Of a stretch of DNA of 39,359 bases, positions 8,441-17,044 are shown piece by piece. Source of the DNA: Bacillota bacterium (GTDB taxonomy: Bacteria > Bacillota > UBA994 > PWPR01); NCBI GenBank assembly GCA_028280325.1, contig JANQLZ010000020.1, positions 1 through 39,359 of the forward strand. Direction: 5' to 3'. Both the position numbers and the translations under genes were made by a program. Numbering within the stretch: the stretch's first letter is position 1; every line of letters starts with the position of its first letter. Below the pieces are notes generated by a model. It saw only the letters and a list, made by a program, of their open reading frames with translations, had not been told where the DNA came from and ran no database searches.

Positions 8441-9058
8441 TCAGACACTAAGCTGACTAAGCAGATTTTTGGCTGCCTGTCGAACATTTTGCTCGCCTAA
8501 TATTGCCGATATTACCGCAACTCCGGCAAATCCCTGTTTAATCAAAGCCCGGCAGTTGTTCTGGTTAATGCCTCCAATGCCTACTACCGGAATCGGAAGA
8601 TCCTTCAGAATTTGATTAATATCATCTGTAACAACAACCGCATCATCTTTAGAGCTGGTGGGGAAAACAGCCCCCAATCCAATGTAATCAGCACCTGCTT
8701 TATAGCCATCAACTGCATCCTGATAATTGCTGGCTGATACGCCAATAAGTTTGTCAGGCAAATGTTTACGGCATATTTCCACAGGCAGGTCTTTTTGTCC
8801 GACATGAACCCCGTCTGCGTCTACGGCCAGTGCTATATCCAGGCGGTCATTGATTATCAGCGGAACATTGTACTTTTTTGTCAGACCTTTTATTTTTACA
8901 GCAGTTTGATAGAACTCCCTTGAGCTTTTATGCTTCTCTCTGAGCTGCAACAGAGTAACCCCGCCTTTTAAAGCCTGTTCCACAGTTTCAAAGAAATCTC
9001 TGGGGGCAACAATCGCAGAGTCTGTTACCAGATACAATTTGTAATTAACTTTAGGCAT
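8441..9058 (-). CDS. thiE: Thiamine-phosphate synthase
   Basis: A 205-residue TIM-barrel enzyme joining hydroxymethylpyrimidine diphosphate to hydroxyethylthiazole phosphate to make thiamine phosphate. Family motifs are visible: LLQLREKH near residue 37, DGVHVGQKDLP (about 80-90), GLGAVFPTSSKDD (phosphate and pyrimidine contacts, about 127-139) and VVGIGGIN. The length is normal for ThiE. The ATG overlaps the thiM stop by 8 bases, indicating coupled translation. It is the third gene of the thiD-thiM-thiE operon controlled by the TPP riboswitch at 10764-10855. Confidence 0.95.
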   Translation of the reverse strand: MPKVNYKLYLVTDSAIVAPRDFFETVEQALKGGVTLLQLREKHKSSREFYQTAVKIKGLTKKYNVPLIINDRLDIALAVDADGVHVGQKDLPVEICRKHLPDKLIGVSASNYQDAVDGYKAGADYIGLGAVFPTSSKDDAVVVTDDINQILKDLPIPVVGIGGINQNNCRALIKQGFAGVAVISAILGEQNVRQAAKNLLSQLSV

Positions 9059-9863
9059 TGCTGATTTTCCCTTTTTTGAGGATTATATCAGCATTAAGCT
9101 TTTCAACATTGTTAAAGATTCCAATTCGGAAGGTTCCCAGGCCGGCTGATGTCTCAGCTGCCAGCTCACCAGCCAACCCCATAGCAGCAATGCCATAAGC
9201 AGCAGCTGCCAGAGGATCTGCTACTGTTAAAAATGCACCGATTAAAGCTGTAGCCATACAGCCTGTACCAGTTACCTTCGATAAATATTTCACGCCATTG
9301 TTAACCATAACAACCTGCTCTCCATCCGAGATATAGTCGGTAGCTCCAGTAACAGCCACATTGGTGCCTAACACTTTAGCGGCCTCCCTGACAATCGTTT
9401 TACCATCACTTTCATCAGCTACTGAGTCAACTCCCTTGGTTTGGCCTGTTAAGCCGATCAGGGCTTTTATCTCTGACATATTACCCCGTACTACTTTAAC
9501 TTTTAGAGTACTCAACAGCTTTAAGGCAGTTTGCGTTCTAAACCTGGTAGCCCCCGCACCGACTGGATCAAGAACTATCGGCACACCTAACTCATTTGCT
9601 TTTTTCCCAGCAAAAAACATATTATCCACCTGCTGCTGATCGAGTGTACCAATGTTAAGAACCAGCACCCCTCCAACTGCCTTAACTACCTGAAGCAGAT
9701 CCTGAGTATCTTCAGGGGCATGACTCATAACTGGTGAAGCACCAACAGCCAGGATGATATTGGCGACATCATTTACAGAAACATAGTTCGTTATATTGTG
9801 TATTAATGGCGATTTTGCCCTCAGATTACGGAAGGCCTGAGCGAAAGTTTTGTTGTTTATCAT
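9051..9863 (-). CDS. thiM: Hydroxyethylthiazole kinase
   Basis: A 270-residue ribokinase-fold enzyme phosphorylating 4-methyl-5-hydroxyethylthiazole for thiamine salvage. Motifs include LIHNITNYVSVNDVAN near the N-terminus, VLDPVGAGATRFR in the middle and the anion-hole VTGTGCMATALIGAF toward the C-terminus. The frame opens 15 codons earlier, but the ATG at 9863 has AGGAG six bases upstream and gives the usual ThiM N-terminus and length. It lies 45 bases after thiD and overlaps thiE by 8 bases. Confidence 0.95.
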   Translation of the reverse strand: MINNKTFAQAFRNLRAKSPLIHNITNYVSVNDVANIILAVGASPVMSHAPEDTQDLLQVVKAVGGVLVLNIGTLDQQQVDNMFFAGKKANELGVPIVLDPVGAGATRFRTQTALKLLSTLKVKVVRGNMSEIKALIGLTGQTKGVDSVADESDGKTIVREAAKVLGTNVAVTGATDYISDGEQVVMVNNGVKYLSKVTGTGCMATALIGAFLTVADPLAAAAYGIAAMGLAGELAAETSAGLGTFRIGIFNNVEKLNADIILKKGKISNA

Positions 9864-9908
9864 TTTAGTCTCCTTTAACTGATTTATTACTGAACGACTG
9901 CAACTCAA

Positions 9909-10700
9909 TTATTTGCTGTAAAACTCATAAAAGTGATGTGTCGGTCCGATACCTTTTCCAATGTTCAGGCTGTGCTCTATTGCACCTGTTATATAGTCTT
10001 TGGCTTTGGCAACTGCCTCAGTTACCGACAGCCCTTTAGCTATGTTGGCAGCAATAGCACTGGACAGGGTACAGCCTGTCCCATGGGTATTTTTTGTTTT
10101 TATCCGTTTCTTTTGGTAGCGTTCAAAGTTGTTGCCATCGTACAGAATATCTACAGCCGCCTCGCCCTGAAAGTGCCCTCCTTTTAATAATACATACTGG
10201 GGACCCAACTCATAAAGACTGGCAGCGGCCTCTTTCATTTGCTCGATAGTATTTATTGAGCCATTTAGCAATGTCTCAGCTTCCGGTATATTCGGAGTAA
10301 TAACCTGAGCCCGAGGAATCAATAACTCGACTAAAGCCTGCTCAGCTTCCGGCAATAACAGCTTGTAACCGCTCTTAGAAACCATAACCGGGTCCAGCAC
10401 TATTCTCTGATAGCCATATCTGTCCAGCGTACTGGCAATGGCCTTGATCGATTCTGTTTTCGAAACCATGCCGATTTTTATGGCATCAATCCTAATGTCC
10501 TCAAACAACACCTCAATTTGCCTGGCTATTATTTCCGGGTCAATGTCCTGGACAGCAAAAACACCTTGAGTATTCTGAGCAGTAATTGCAGTAATAACAC
10601 TCATAGCATAAACCCCATGAGCACTGATAGTTTTAATATCTGCCTGGATGCCGGCCCCGCCACTGGAATCGCTGCCAGCAATTGTCAACGCAATTTTCAT
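9909..10700 (-). CDS. thiD: Hydroxymethylpyrimidine/phosphomethylpyrimidine kinase
   Basis: A 263-residue ribokinase-fold kinase that phosphorylates HMP and HMP-phosphate. Seen: IAGSDSSGGAGIQADIKT at the N-terminus (substrate site), DPVMVSKSG, and NTHGTGCTLSSAIAANIA near the C-terminus with the catalytic GTGC loop. The frame opens ten codons earlier, but the ATG at 10700 has AGGAGG six bases upstream and gives the standard start. It is the first gene of the operon and sits 26 bases below the hairpin that follows the TPP riboswitch. ThiC and thiazole-synthesis genes are absent here, so the operon looks like a salvage set. Confidence 0.95.
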   Translation of the reverse strand: MKIALTIAGSDSSGGAGIQADIKTISAHGVYAMSVITAITAQNTQGVFAVQDIDPEIIARQIEVLFEDIRIDAIKIGMVSKTESIKAIASTLDRYGYQRIVLDPVMVSKSGYKLLLPEAEQALVELLIPRAQVITPNIPEAETLLNGSINTIEQMKEAAASLYELGPQYVLLKGGHFQGEAAVDILYDGNNFERYQKKRIKTKNTHGTGCTLSSAIAANIAKGLSVTEAVAKAKDYITGAIEHSLNIGKGIGPTHHFYEFYSK

Positions 10701-10715
10701 CTTATACCTCCTTTT

Positions 10716-10750
10716 TAAAGAGAAAACCATGTTCCAGAAAAGAACATGGT
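10716..10750 (-). terminator. Hairpin terminator of the TPP riboswitch expression platform
   Basis: On the minus strand a perfect 9-bp stem, ACCATGTTC / GAACATGGT (10742-10750 with 10726-10734), closes a 7-base loop and is followed by a T-rich run TTTCTCTTT. It sits between the riboswitch aptamer and the thiD ribosome binding site, as expected for a TPP-controlled intrinsic terminator. The tail is interrupted, so a purely structural role is also possible. Confidence 0.7.
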
Positions 10751-10763
10751 AGTTTTTCAGTTG

Positions 10764-10855
10764 CTCCTTCCTTCCGCTGGAATTACCCAGATCAAGTCAA
10801 GAGTCAAAAGATTACGGTCTTTTATCTCAGCCGTCCAATTACGGCCCCCCTAGGA
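10764..10855 (-). promoter_or_regulatory. TPP riboswitch (THI element)
   Basis: The minus strand carries the THI-box landmarks in order: a G-rich 5' arm, CTGAGA at about 10825-10830, then CTTGATCTGGGTAATTCC and CAGCGGAAGG. These match the conserved pyrimidine and pyrophosphate sensor helices of TPP riboswitches. It precedes thiD by about 65 bases and should shut off thiDME when thiamine diphosphate is plentiful. Confidence 0.95.
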
Positions 10856-10961
10856 TCTTATTGTTTTTCACTCCCCTTTAAGATATCAAATAAGCACCTT
10901 AAAATCAATCCTTATCCTGAATTTAAAAGGAAATGACTTGTCCTAGACAAGATATCTATCT

Positions 10962-11273
10962 TTACTCATTAGGAGGATTTGGTGCAGCACTTGTAAATAC
11001 ACGTACACGATGTCTGTGAGCAAGCACTCTATTAGTAAGTCCTTTTACATAGTGAATATGCATACCATTACCTACATCTATTGCGGGTGATGTTGTTCTA
11101 CAGAAGCTGTGGATGTGTCTTCTGTTGAAAGTTGTTAGAGCACGAATTCTATGCACATGTCCACCAGGAATTGGTTTGGCTGGGAAGGTCCATGTTTTAA
11201 TATTGTGGATGTGTCCACGTGCAATTGATGTTGTAGTAGATAATGTGTGGGTGTGCCTTAAAAAAAATGACAT
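10962..11273 (-). CDS. ymaF: YmaF-family histidine-repeat protein
   Basis: A 103-residue basic protein built from six HxH motifs: H7/H9, H21/H23, H39/H41, H53/H55, H72/H74 and H86/H88. Their spacing alternates 14, 18, 14, 19, 14, so the protein looks like three copies of a two-strand unit. This pattern matches the YmaF family of Bacillota, whose function is not established. Regularly placed HxH pairs suggest metal binding, which is inference. GGAGG lies nine bases before the ATG at 11273. There is no signal peptide. The gene is monocistronic, between the thiamine riboswitch and the divergent arcA; a short palindrome (CTTGTC-TAG-GACAAG, 10937-10951) just after its stop may act as a weak terminator. 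Confidence 0.75.
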   Translation of the reverse strand: MSFFLRHTHTLSTTTSIARGHIHNIKTWTFPAKPIPGGHVHRIRALTTFNRRHIHSFCRTTSPAIDVGNGMHIHYVKGLTNRVLAHRHRVRVFTSAAPNPPNE

Positions 11274-11484
11274 TACATAACACCTCCTTAATCCATAGTA
11301 TGTGGTTTTGATATGGACGTGCAGTAGTTGTCCGATAAAAATGGTTTTAATTATTAACTGTATTATCTAAAGATTTAACAGCCAGCATCAGCTGACCAGT
11401 CTGCCAGGTCAAATCACCATATGACTGCTAACATATGAATAGCCATACATCATTATGAATTTATATCCAATTTTATTATTTGCC

Positions 11485-11513
11485 TTGTTCGACAAATTTC
11501 GCAATGCTATACT
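11485..11513 (+). promoter_or_regulatory. Candidate arcA promoter in the 319-base ymaF-arcA intergenic region
   Basis: TTGTTC (11485-11490) and TATACT (11508-11513) are 17 bases apart, about 80 bases before the arcA ATG. The -10 matches five of six positions and the -35 three. The rest of the divergent intergenic stretch 11274-11592 shows no further gene; it must also hold the ymaF promoter, which I could not place. Confidence 0.45.
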
Positions 11514-11592
11514 AGCCCTGGTTTTGTTTACACAATACATGGCTAACAATGCTTTTAATGGGATTGATATCAGCTAGAAAAGGAGCAAAAAA

Positions 11593-12837
11593 ATGAGCCC
11601 AAGCGCTGGACAACCATTTCTGAATATTAAATCTGAAATTGGCAAGCTAAAATCTGTTTTACTGCACCGACCTGGCCTGGAACTGGAACGGCTTACTCCT
11701 GATAATCTGGAAAAGTCACTGTTTGATGACATTCCATGGGTGAAGCAAATGCGCGTTGAGCATGATGGATTTGCCCATGTTTTAAAAGAACGCGGAGTAA
11801 ACGTTTATTATATCGAAGATTTGCTGAACGAGGTCTTAGGCTCCCCAGAGAATAAGTCAGAGTTGATAAAAGCTGTTCTGCATGATGAAGGCTTGAGAAG
11901 TGTTTCACTGGAGGCAGTGTTATATGACTTTTTAATGAGCCAAACCAGCGACAAGCTCGTTCAATACCTGATTGCCGGTTTAGAAAAATCAGCTATTAAC
12001 CACCTTGAGCGGGAGTTCACACTGGCTGACCACATTAAATCAGATTATAAATACTTCCTCAACCCCATCCCCAACCTGTATTTTATGCGTGATCCAGCCA
12101 CTGTTATCGGAAATACCCTCAGTGTCAATACGATGCGCGCTCCAGCCAGAAAGAGGGAGAGTTTGCTGCTGCAGTATGTTTACTATTATCATCCCCTGTT
12201 TCAGAGTATCACTACACCTTTGGTGCATCAGGCCTCTGCTGATAAAAGTATTGAAGGGGGAGATATTTTAGTTCTCAGCAACCGGGTGATTGCCATTGGC
12301 TGCAGCCAGAGAACCTCTCCTTTTGCCATTGAGTGTTTAGCCCAGGAAGCCTTTGATTGTATTCCTGAGCTGGCCGAGATTCTGGTTGTGCAGATCCCCA
12401 AACTCAGATCCTTTATGCACCTGGACACTGTCTTTACCATGGTTGATTATAGCAAATTTACTATCTACCCCGGGATAGAGCCTGAGGTTAGGCTGTTCAA
12501 AATAACCAAAGATAATGGAGATATTAAATACACTGTGATTACAGACTCGCTGACCTGTACCCTGGAAAAATCGTTGAAGATTGATCAAATAGAATTGATC
12601 CGAAGTGGTGGGGGCTGCCCGATTACCGCGGCGCGGGAGCAATGGAATGACAGTACCAACACCCTGGCTATCGCTCCGGGAGTAGTTGTAACCTACAGCA
12701 GGAATGAAGCCTCAAATGAGGTATTACGTAAGCATGGGGTTGAAGTGTTAGAAATCGCTGATTCAGAATTAATCAGAGGAAGAGGCGGGCCTCGCTGTAT
12801 GAGCATGCCGCTGCATCGGCAAGACTTGAGCTGGTAG
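11593..12837 (+). CDS. arcA: Arginine deiminase
   Basis: A 414-residue amidinotransferase-fold enzyme converting arginine to citrulline and ammonia. Family motifs are intact: FMRDPATVIGN (about 165-175), EGGDIL, HLDTVFTMVD with the catalytic histidine, the GGGCPITAAREQWNDSTN block, and RGRGGPRCMSMPLHR with the nucleophile C402. Length is normal. AAAGGAG lies eight bases before the ATG. The usual partners arcB, arcC and arcD are not in the window: the next gene is convergent, nine bases away. It may feed citrulline elsewhere or serve acid tolerance or ATP generation with distant partners. Confidence 0.95.
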   Translation: MSPSAGQPFLNIKSEIGKLKSVLLHRPGLELERLTPDNLEKSLFDDIPWVKQMRVEHDGFAHVLKERGVNVYYIEDLLNEVLGSPENKSELIKAVLHDEGLRSVSLEAVLYDFLMSQTSDKLVQYLIAGLEKSAINHLEREFTLADHIKSDYKYFLNPIPNLYFMRDPATVIGNTLSVNTMRAPARKRESLLLQYVYYYHPLFQSITTPLVHQASADKSIEGGDILVLSNRVIAIGCSQRTSPFAIECLAQEAFDCIPELAEILVVQIPKLRSFMHLDTVFTMVDYSKFTIYPGIEPEVRLFKITKDNGDIKYTVITDSLTCTLEKSLKIDQIELIRSGGGCPITAAREQWNDSTNTLAIAPGVVVTYSRNEASNEVLRKHGVEVLEIADSELIRGRGGPRCMSMPLHRQDLSW

Positions 12838-12846
12838 CGCAAAACC

Positions 12847-14121
12847 CTATCTGTTAATATTGGACAGCATCAGCTTGATTCTGTTCTTTTGATTTACTGC
12901 TGATGCCCCGGGATCGTAGTCAATGACGACAATATTGGCCTCAGGATACCGATCTTTTAAGGTTTTTAATACCCCTTTACCCGAGATATGATTGGGCAAG
13001 CAGCCAAAGGGCTGGGCACAGACAATATTGGGGGCTCCACTCTTGATCAACTCGATCATTTCTGCCGTTAGCAGCCAGCCCTCTCCCATTCTGTTGCCCC
13101 GAGAGACAATGCCTTTAACCAGCTGCCTCAGTTTGACAAATTCAATTGGTCTGGTAAAACCAGCTTTTTTCAGCAAATCCCTGCTGTGGTCTCGCAGCTT
13201 CTCTATCCAGCGGATGATTAAGTTTATGCCAAATTTCTTAATAAACTTTCCTCCGTACCAGTCTACCTCCAAGGCCCGATAATCGAGCTTAAAAAGCAGA
13301 AAGTCCATTAACGGCGGTATTACTATTTCGACATTTTCTTCACGCAGATAATCTTCCAGATTATTGTTGCCAACGCTGGAATATTTAACGTATATCTCTC
13401 CGACAATACCGACCCGAGGCAACTTGGTATCTGCCACAGGTATGCGGGCAAAATCTTTGATTAAACTCTCAATGTTCTGTTTTAAAGCCTTTATATTGAG
13501 CACAGAACTGTTTTGAAAAGAGTATTTGACCTGTTCTTTCCACTGCTCTACCAGCCGATCGGACTCCCCGTCACTGATCTCATAGGGTTTTACTTCATTA
13601 TATAACTGCATTAACAGGTCGCCGTAAACCACACTCCAAATCGCCTTAAACCAAAATTTATAGGAGGGGTTAAAACCCGGATTTTTCTCCAGCTTAGAGA
13701 TATTAAGCGAGATAACCGGAATATGACTTAAGCCAGATTTTTTCAGGGCAGCCCTCAGCAGGTGAATATAGTTGCTGGCTCGGCATCCCCCACCGGTTTG
13801 AGTTATAATGACTGCTACTTTGTGGCTGTCATAGCCTCTATTCTTAATCGCGTCTAAGATTTGCCCGATAACTAATATCGCCGGGTAACAGGAGTCATTA
13901 TGAACGTATTTTAAGCCTTCATTAACCAAATTTGGGCCAATATTGTCCAGTAGTTCGGCCTTAAATCCTTCTTGAATAAGGGCCTCAACTAATAAATCAA
14001 AATGAAAAGGTGCCATTTGGGGTACTAATACTTTGTATTCTTCTTTCATTTCTGCCGTAAACAGCAACCGGCCTTCTTCACTGTATCGCAATTCTGCCAA
14101 GTTAATCACTGCACCTTTCAT
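12847..14121 (-). CDS. 2-hydroxyacyl-CoA dehydratase (HgdB-like) component paired with the activase
   Basis: A 424-residue protein resembling the D-component/BcrB-like family. Four cysteines stand in conserved-looking contexts: C78 (HNDSCYP), C113 (GGGCRASNY), C368 and C374 (VCAQPFGCLPNH). They are candidate Fe-S ligands. The ATG at 14121 lies 20 bases inside the end of the activase gene and has no clear ribosome binding site, so translation is probably coupled; GTG at codon 5 is an alternative. In many Clostridia the corresponding region is, as I recall, fused to the activase in one protein of about 1400 residues; here it is a separate gene. Substrate unknown; a reductase acting on a difficult substrate or a double-cubane-type protein are both possible. 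Confidence 0.75.
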   Translation of the reverse strand: MKGAVINLAELRYSEEGRLLFTAEMKEEYKVLVPQMAPFHFDLLVEALIQEGFKAELLDNIGPNLVNEGLKYVHNDSCYPAILVIGQILDAIKNRGYDSHKVAVIITQTGGGCRASNYIHLLRAALKKSGLSHIPVISLNISKLEKNPGFNPSYKFWFKAIWSVVYGDLLMQLYNEVKPYEISDGESDRLVEQWKEQVKYSFQNSSVLNIKALKQNIESLIKDFARIPVADTKLPRVGIVGEIYVKYSSVGNNNLEDYLREENVEIVIPPLMDFLLFKLDYRALEVDWYGGKFIKKFGINLIIRWIEKLRDHSRDLLKKAGFTRPIEFVKLRQLVKGIVSRGNRMGEGWLLTAEMIELIKSGAPNIVCAQPFGCLPNHISGKGVLKTLKDRYPEANIVVIDYDPGASAVNQKNRIKLMLSNINR

Positions 14122-17032
14122 TCATAGTTGAAACAAGCGAACGAAGTCTGATCTTTACTGCACCTAAATTGCTCATTTCATCGATCTTGATCTGGGTGTA
14201 AATTTTACCACGGCTTTCTAATATCCGCTTTGTTTCATCCGAAGTTATAGCATCCAGACCGCAGCCAAAGGAAACCAACTGAACCAGCTGAATACCCTGA
14301 TAATCTGATTCAGCTACATATTTGGCTGCATCATAAAGCCGGGTATGATAGGTCCACTGATTTAAGACCTGGGACAGGCTGTGGTCAGCAAGCGAAGCAA
14401 CACAGTCTTCAGTGAGAGTTATGATGTCCAGCGATGATAACAGGTCGGTGATTCCATGGTTAATCTCAGGATCCATATGATACGGCCGGCCAGCTAAAAC
14501 AATTATTTTTTTGTTGTTTTTTCTGGCAAACTCCAGCGCTTTCTGACCGTATTCTACAATAGCCTGCTTGTATTTTTGATACTCTTTTATCCCTGTCTCA
14601 TAGGCCAATTTAATCTCTCTCGTTGATTTACTAATACCCATGGACTCCAGCTCAGGTTTAATAACTTTGGTAAAAACTTTCTTCTCATTTAACGATAAAT
14701 AAGGATTTATATATCTGACATTTTTCAGACGACTGACATTGTTATTGATAACCTCAGGATAAGAGGCGACCACCGGACAGTTGTAGTGGTTCTTAGGATG
14801 TTGTTTTTCTTTAAAATTGTATACTATGCACGGATAAAAAATGGTTTCCAGATTGGCATCCAGCAGTTCTTCAATATGACCGTGTACAACCTTCGCCGGA
14901 TAGCATACCGTGTCACTGGGTATGGTATGCTGACCCATCTCATAAGTCTCCCGGGTAGAAAAGCTACTGCAGACAACTTCAACTTCCAGGTTATTAAAAA
15001 ATGCTACCCAAAACGGCAGATTCTCAAACATATTTAAAACCATCGGAATGCCGATTCGCTGAGGATGTTTGCTGCTGTTGAGCTTCTTTAGATATTCTAG
15101 CTTAAACTTGCTGACATCATAGGTTTCGTTTCTGGTACTTAAACCCAATCCCAGTTCACATCTGTTTCCGGAGATATATTTATTGCCATTGCTGAATTTC
15201 GAGATAGTAAGGCTGCAGTTATTGCTACATCTTCGACAGGTAGTAATCACACTTTCCGCAGCAAATTCTTTTATATCAGCATAAGGCAGCATGCTGGTTG
15301 AATCACTGGCGTGCTGTTTAGCCAAGAGAGCAATACCAAAAGCGCCCATTAAACCGGCAATCGAAGGTCGCACCACTGAGGTCCCTGTTTCCAGCTCAAA
15401 AACCCTGAGGATGGCATCATTATAAAATGTACCGCCCTGAACAACAATATTTTGCCCTAAGTCAGCAGCACTGTTAATCCTCAGTACCTTGTACAGAGCA
15501 TTCTTAACTACGCTAATCGCTAAACCAGCCGCGATATCCTCAATATCAGCGCCCTCTTTTTGGGCCTGCTTAACACTTGAATTCATAAAGATAGTACACC
15601 TTGAGCCTAAATCTACCGGGCTCTTAGCTTCCAGTGCCAATTGGGAAAACTCCTCTACAGTGTAGTTTAGGGAGTTAGCAAAGGTAGAAATAAATGAACC
15701 GCAGCCAGAAGAGCAGGCCTCATTTAAGACAATTGATTCAATAGCTCCGTTGCTAATCTTTAAGCATTTCATATCCTGCCCACCGATATCAATTATAAAA
15801 TCCACCTCGGGCATAAAGTGTTTTGCGGCTTCAAAATGGGCGATGGTTTCAACCTCGCCAATATCCAGATTAAAGGCGGCTTTGATCAACTCTTCTCCAT
15901 AACCGGTAACCCCAACACTGTGGACAGCTGAAGCCGGGTTTTTATGATTCAGAATATGCAGCAGCTGCTCTTTAACCACATCAATTACACTGCCGTAATT
16001 GTATTGATAATAAGTATAAAGAATCTCATTATTTTCGCCAATGGCAATCATTTTGGTGGTGGTTGAGCCGGCGTCGATACCAATGTAGATATTTTTGGCG
16101 TAGTTGCCTAACGCAATCCTTTGAGCATCACTCTGATGATGGCGTGCTAAAAACTCCTGTTTTTCTGCTGCAGTATTAAAGAGTGGGGCAAGCCTGTTGG
16201 TTACCGCCGAAAAGATTCGTTCACTGCTGAGTTTTTTTCGGATATCCTGGATCTTTACCGGCGCTAAATCCCTGGCGTTCATAGCGCAGCCCAGAGCCAT
16301 ATAATACTCTGAGTTTTCAGGAAAAATTACCTCGTTCGGTTTCAGTTTCAGGGTTTTTATAAACTGCTTTCTCAGTTCGCTGAAAAATGTTAAAGGTCCA
16401 CCTAAAAAGCAGATATTGCCTTTAAACTCCCGACCTTGAGCTAAGCCGGCAATAGTTTGATTGACCACAGCCTGAAAAATGCTGATGGCGATATTTTCTT
16501 TTAATACCCCCTGATTGAGCAAGGCCTGAATATCTGTTTTGGCGAACACACCGCATCGGGAAGCAATCGGGTATACTTTATGGTGGTCCTTAGCAATTTC
16601 ATTCAGCTCCTGAGGAGTGATATTCAGTAGCTTGGACATCTGATCAATAAATGCACCTGTTCCCCCGGCACAGGTACTGTTCATCCGCTGTTCGATGGTT
16701 CTGCCAAAGAAAATAACTTTAACATCCTCACCACCGATTTCAATAACAGCATCTGTGTGAGGTTGGAATTTTTGCACAGCAACTGTGGCGGCAATAACCT
16801 CTTGAGTAAACTCAATCGCCAGCTGCTCAGCTATATCCATTCCGGCAGATCCGGTGATCGAGATTTTTACTTCGTCAAGCTCAATACTGGCCATCAGTTC
16901 TGCAAAAATTGTCACCAAGTACTCGTTTACTTTCGAAAAATGCCTTGTATAAGTTTTAAATAAAATATGATTATCATCATCAATGCAGACCAGTTTGATC
17001 GTGGTGCTGCCAATATCTATTCCAATGTTCAT
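14102..17032 (-). CDS. Double-ASKHA CoA-dehydratase/reductase activase with DUF2229 region
   Basis: A 976-residue protein. Two BadF/BadG/BcrA/BcrD-type ATPase modules stand in tandem, each opening with a DIGSTT/DAGSTT phosphate loop (residues about 5 and 317). Each also has the cysteine pair that in HgdC-type activators binds a 4Fe-4S cluster: CAGGTGAF with SRCGVFAKTD in the first, CSSGCGSF with SRCTIFMNS in the second. The C-terminal third is DUF2229-like, starting with a cysteine cluster (CRRCSNNC, then NRCELG). Such activators use ATP to inject low-potential electrons into dehydratases or reductases. AGAGG lies seven bases before the ATG. The gene follows tetR by 12 bases and overlaps the dehydratase-like gene by 20. 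The target reaction is unknown. Confidence 0.85.
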   Translation of the reverse strand: MNIGIDIGSTTIKLVCIDDDNHILFKTYTRHFSKVNEYLVTIFAELMASIELDEVKISITGSAGMDIAEQLAIEFTQEVIAATVAVQKFQPHTDAVIEIGGEDVKVIFFGRTIEQRMNSTCAGGTGAFIDQMSKLLNITPQELNEIAKDHHKVYPIASRCGVFAKTDIQALLNQGVLKENIAISIFQAVVNQTIAGLAQGREFKGNICFLGGPLTFFSELRKQFIKTLKLKPNEVIFPENSEYYMALGCAMNARDLAPVKIQDIRKKLSSERIFSAVTNRLAPLFNTAAEKQEFLARHHQSDAQRIALGNYAKNIYIGIDAGSTTTKMIAIGENNEILYTYYQYNYGSVIDVVKEQLLHILNHKNPASAVHSVGVTGYGEELIKAAFNLDIGEVETIAHFEAAKHFMPEVDFIIDIGGQDMKCLKISNGAIESIVLNEACSSGCGSFISTFANSLNYTVEEFSQLALEAKSPVDLGSRCTIFMNSSVKQAQKEGADIEDIAAGLAISVVKNALYKVLRINSAADLGQNIVVQGGTFYNDAILRVFELETGTSVVRPSIAGLMGAFGIALLAKQHASDSTSMLPYADIKEFAAESVITTCRRCSNNCSLTISKFSNGNKYISGNRCELGLGLSTRNETYDVSKFKLEYLKKLNSSKHPQRIGIPMVLNMFENLPFWVAFFNNLEVEVVCSSFSTRETYEMGQHTIPSDTVCYPAKVVHGHIEELLDANLETIFYPCIVYNFKEKQHPKNHYNCPVVASYPEVINNNVSRLKNVRYINPYLSLNEKKVFTKVIKPELESMGISKSTREIKLAYETGIKEYQKYKQAIVEYGQKALEFARKNNKKIIVLAGRPYHMDPEINHGITDLLSSLDIITLTEDCVASLADHSLSQVLNQWTYHTRLYDAAKYVAESDYQGIQLVQLVSFGCGLDAITSDETKRILESRGKIYTQIKIDEMSNLGAVKIRLRSLVSTMNERCSD

Positions 17033-17044
17033 CGAGCCACCTCT

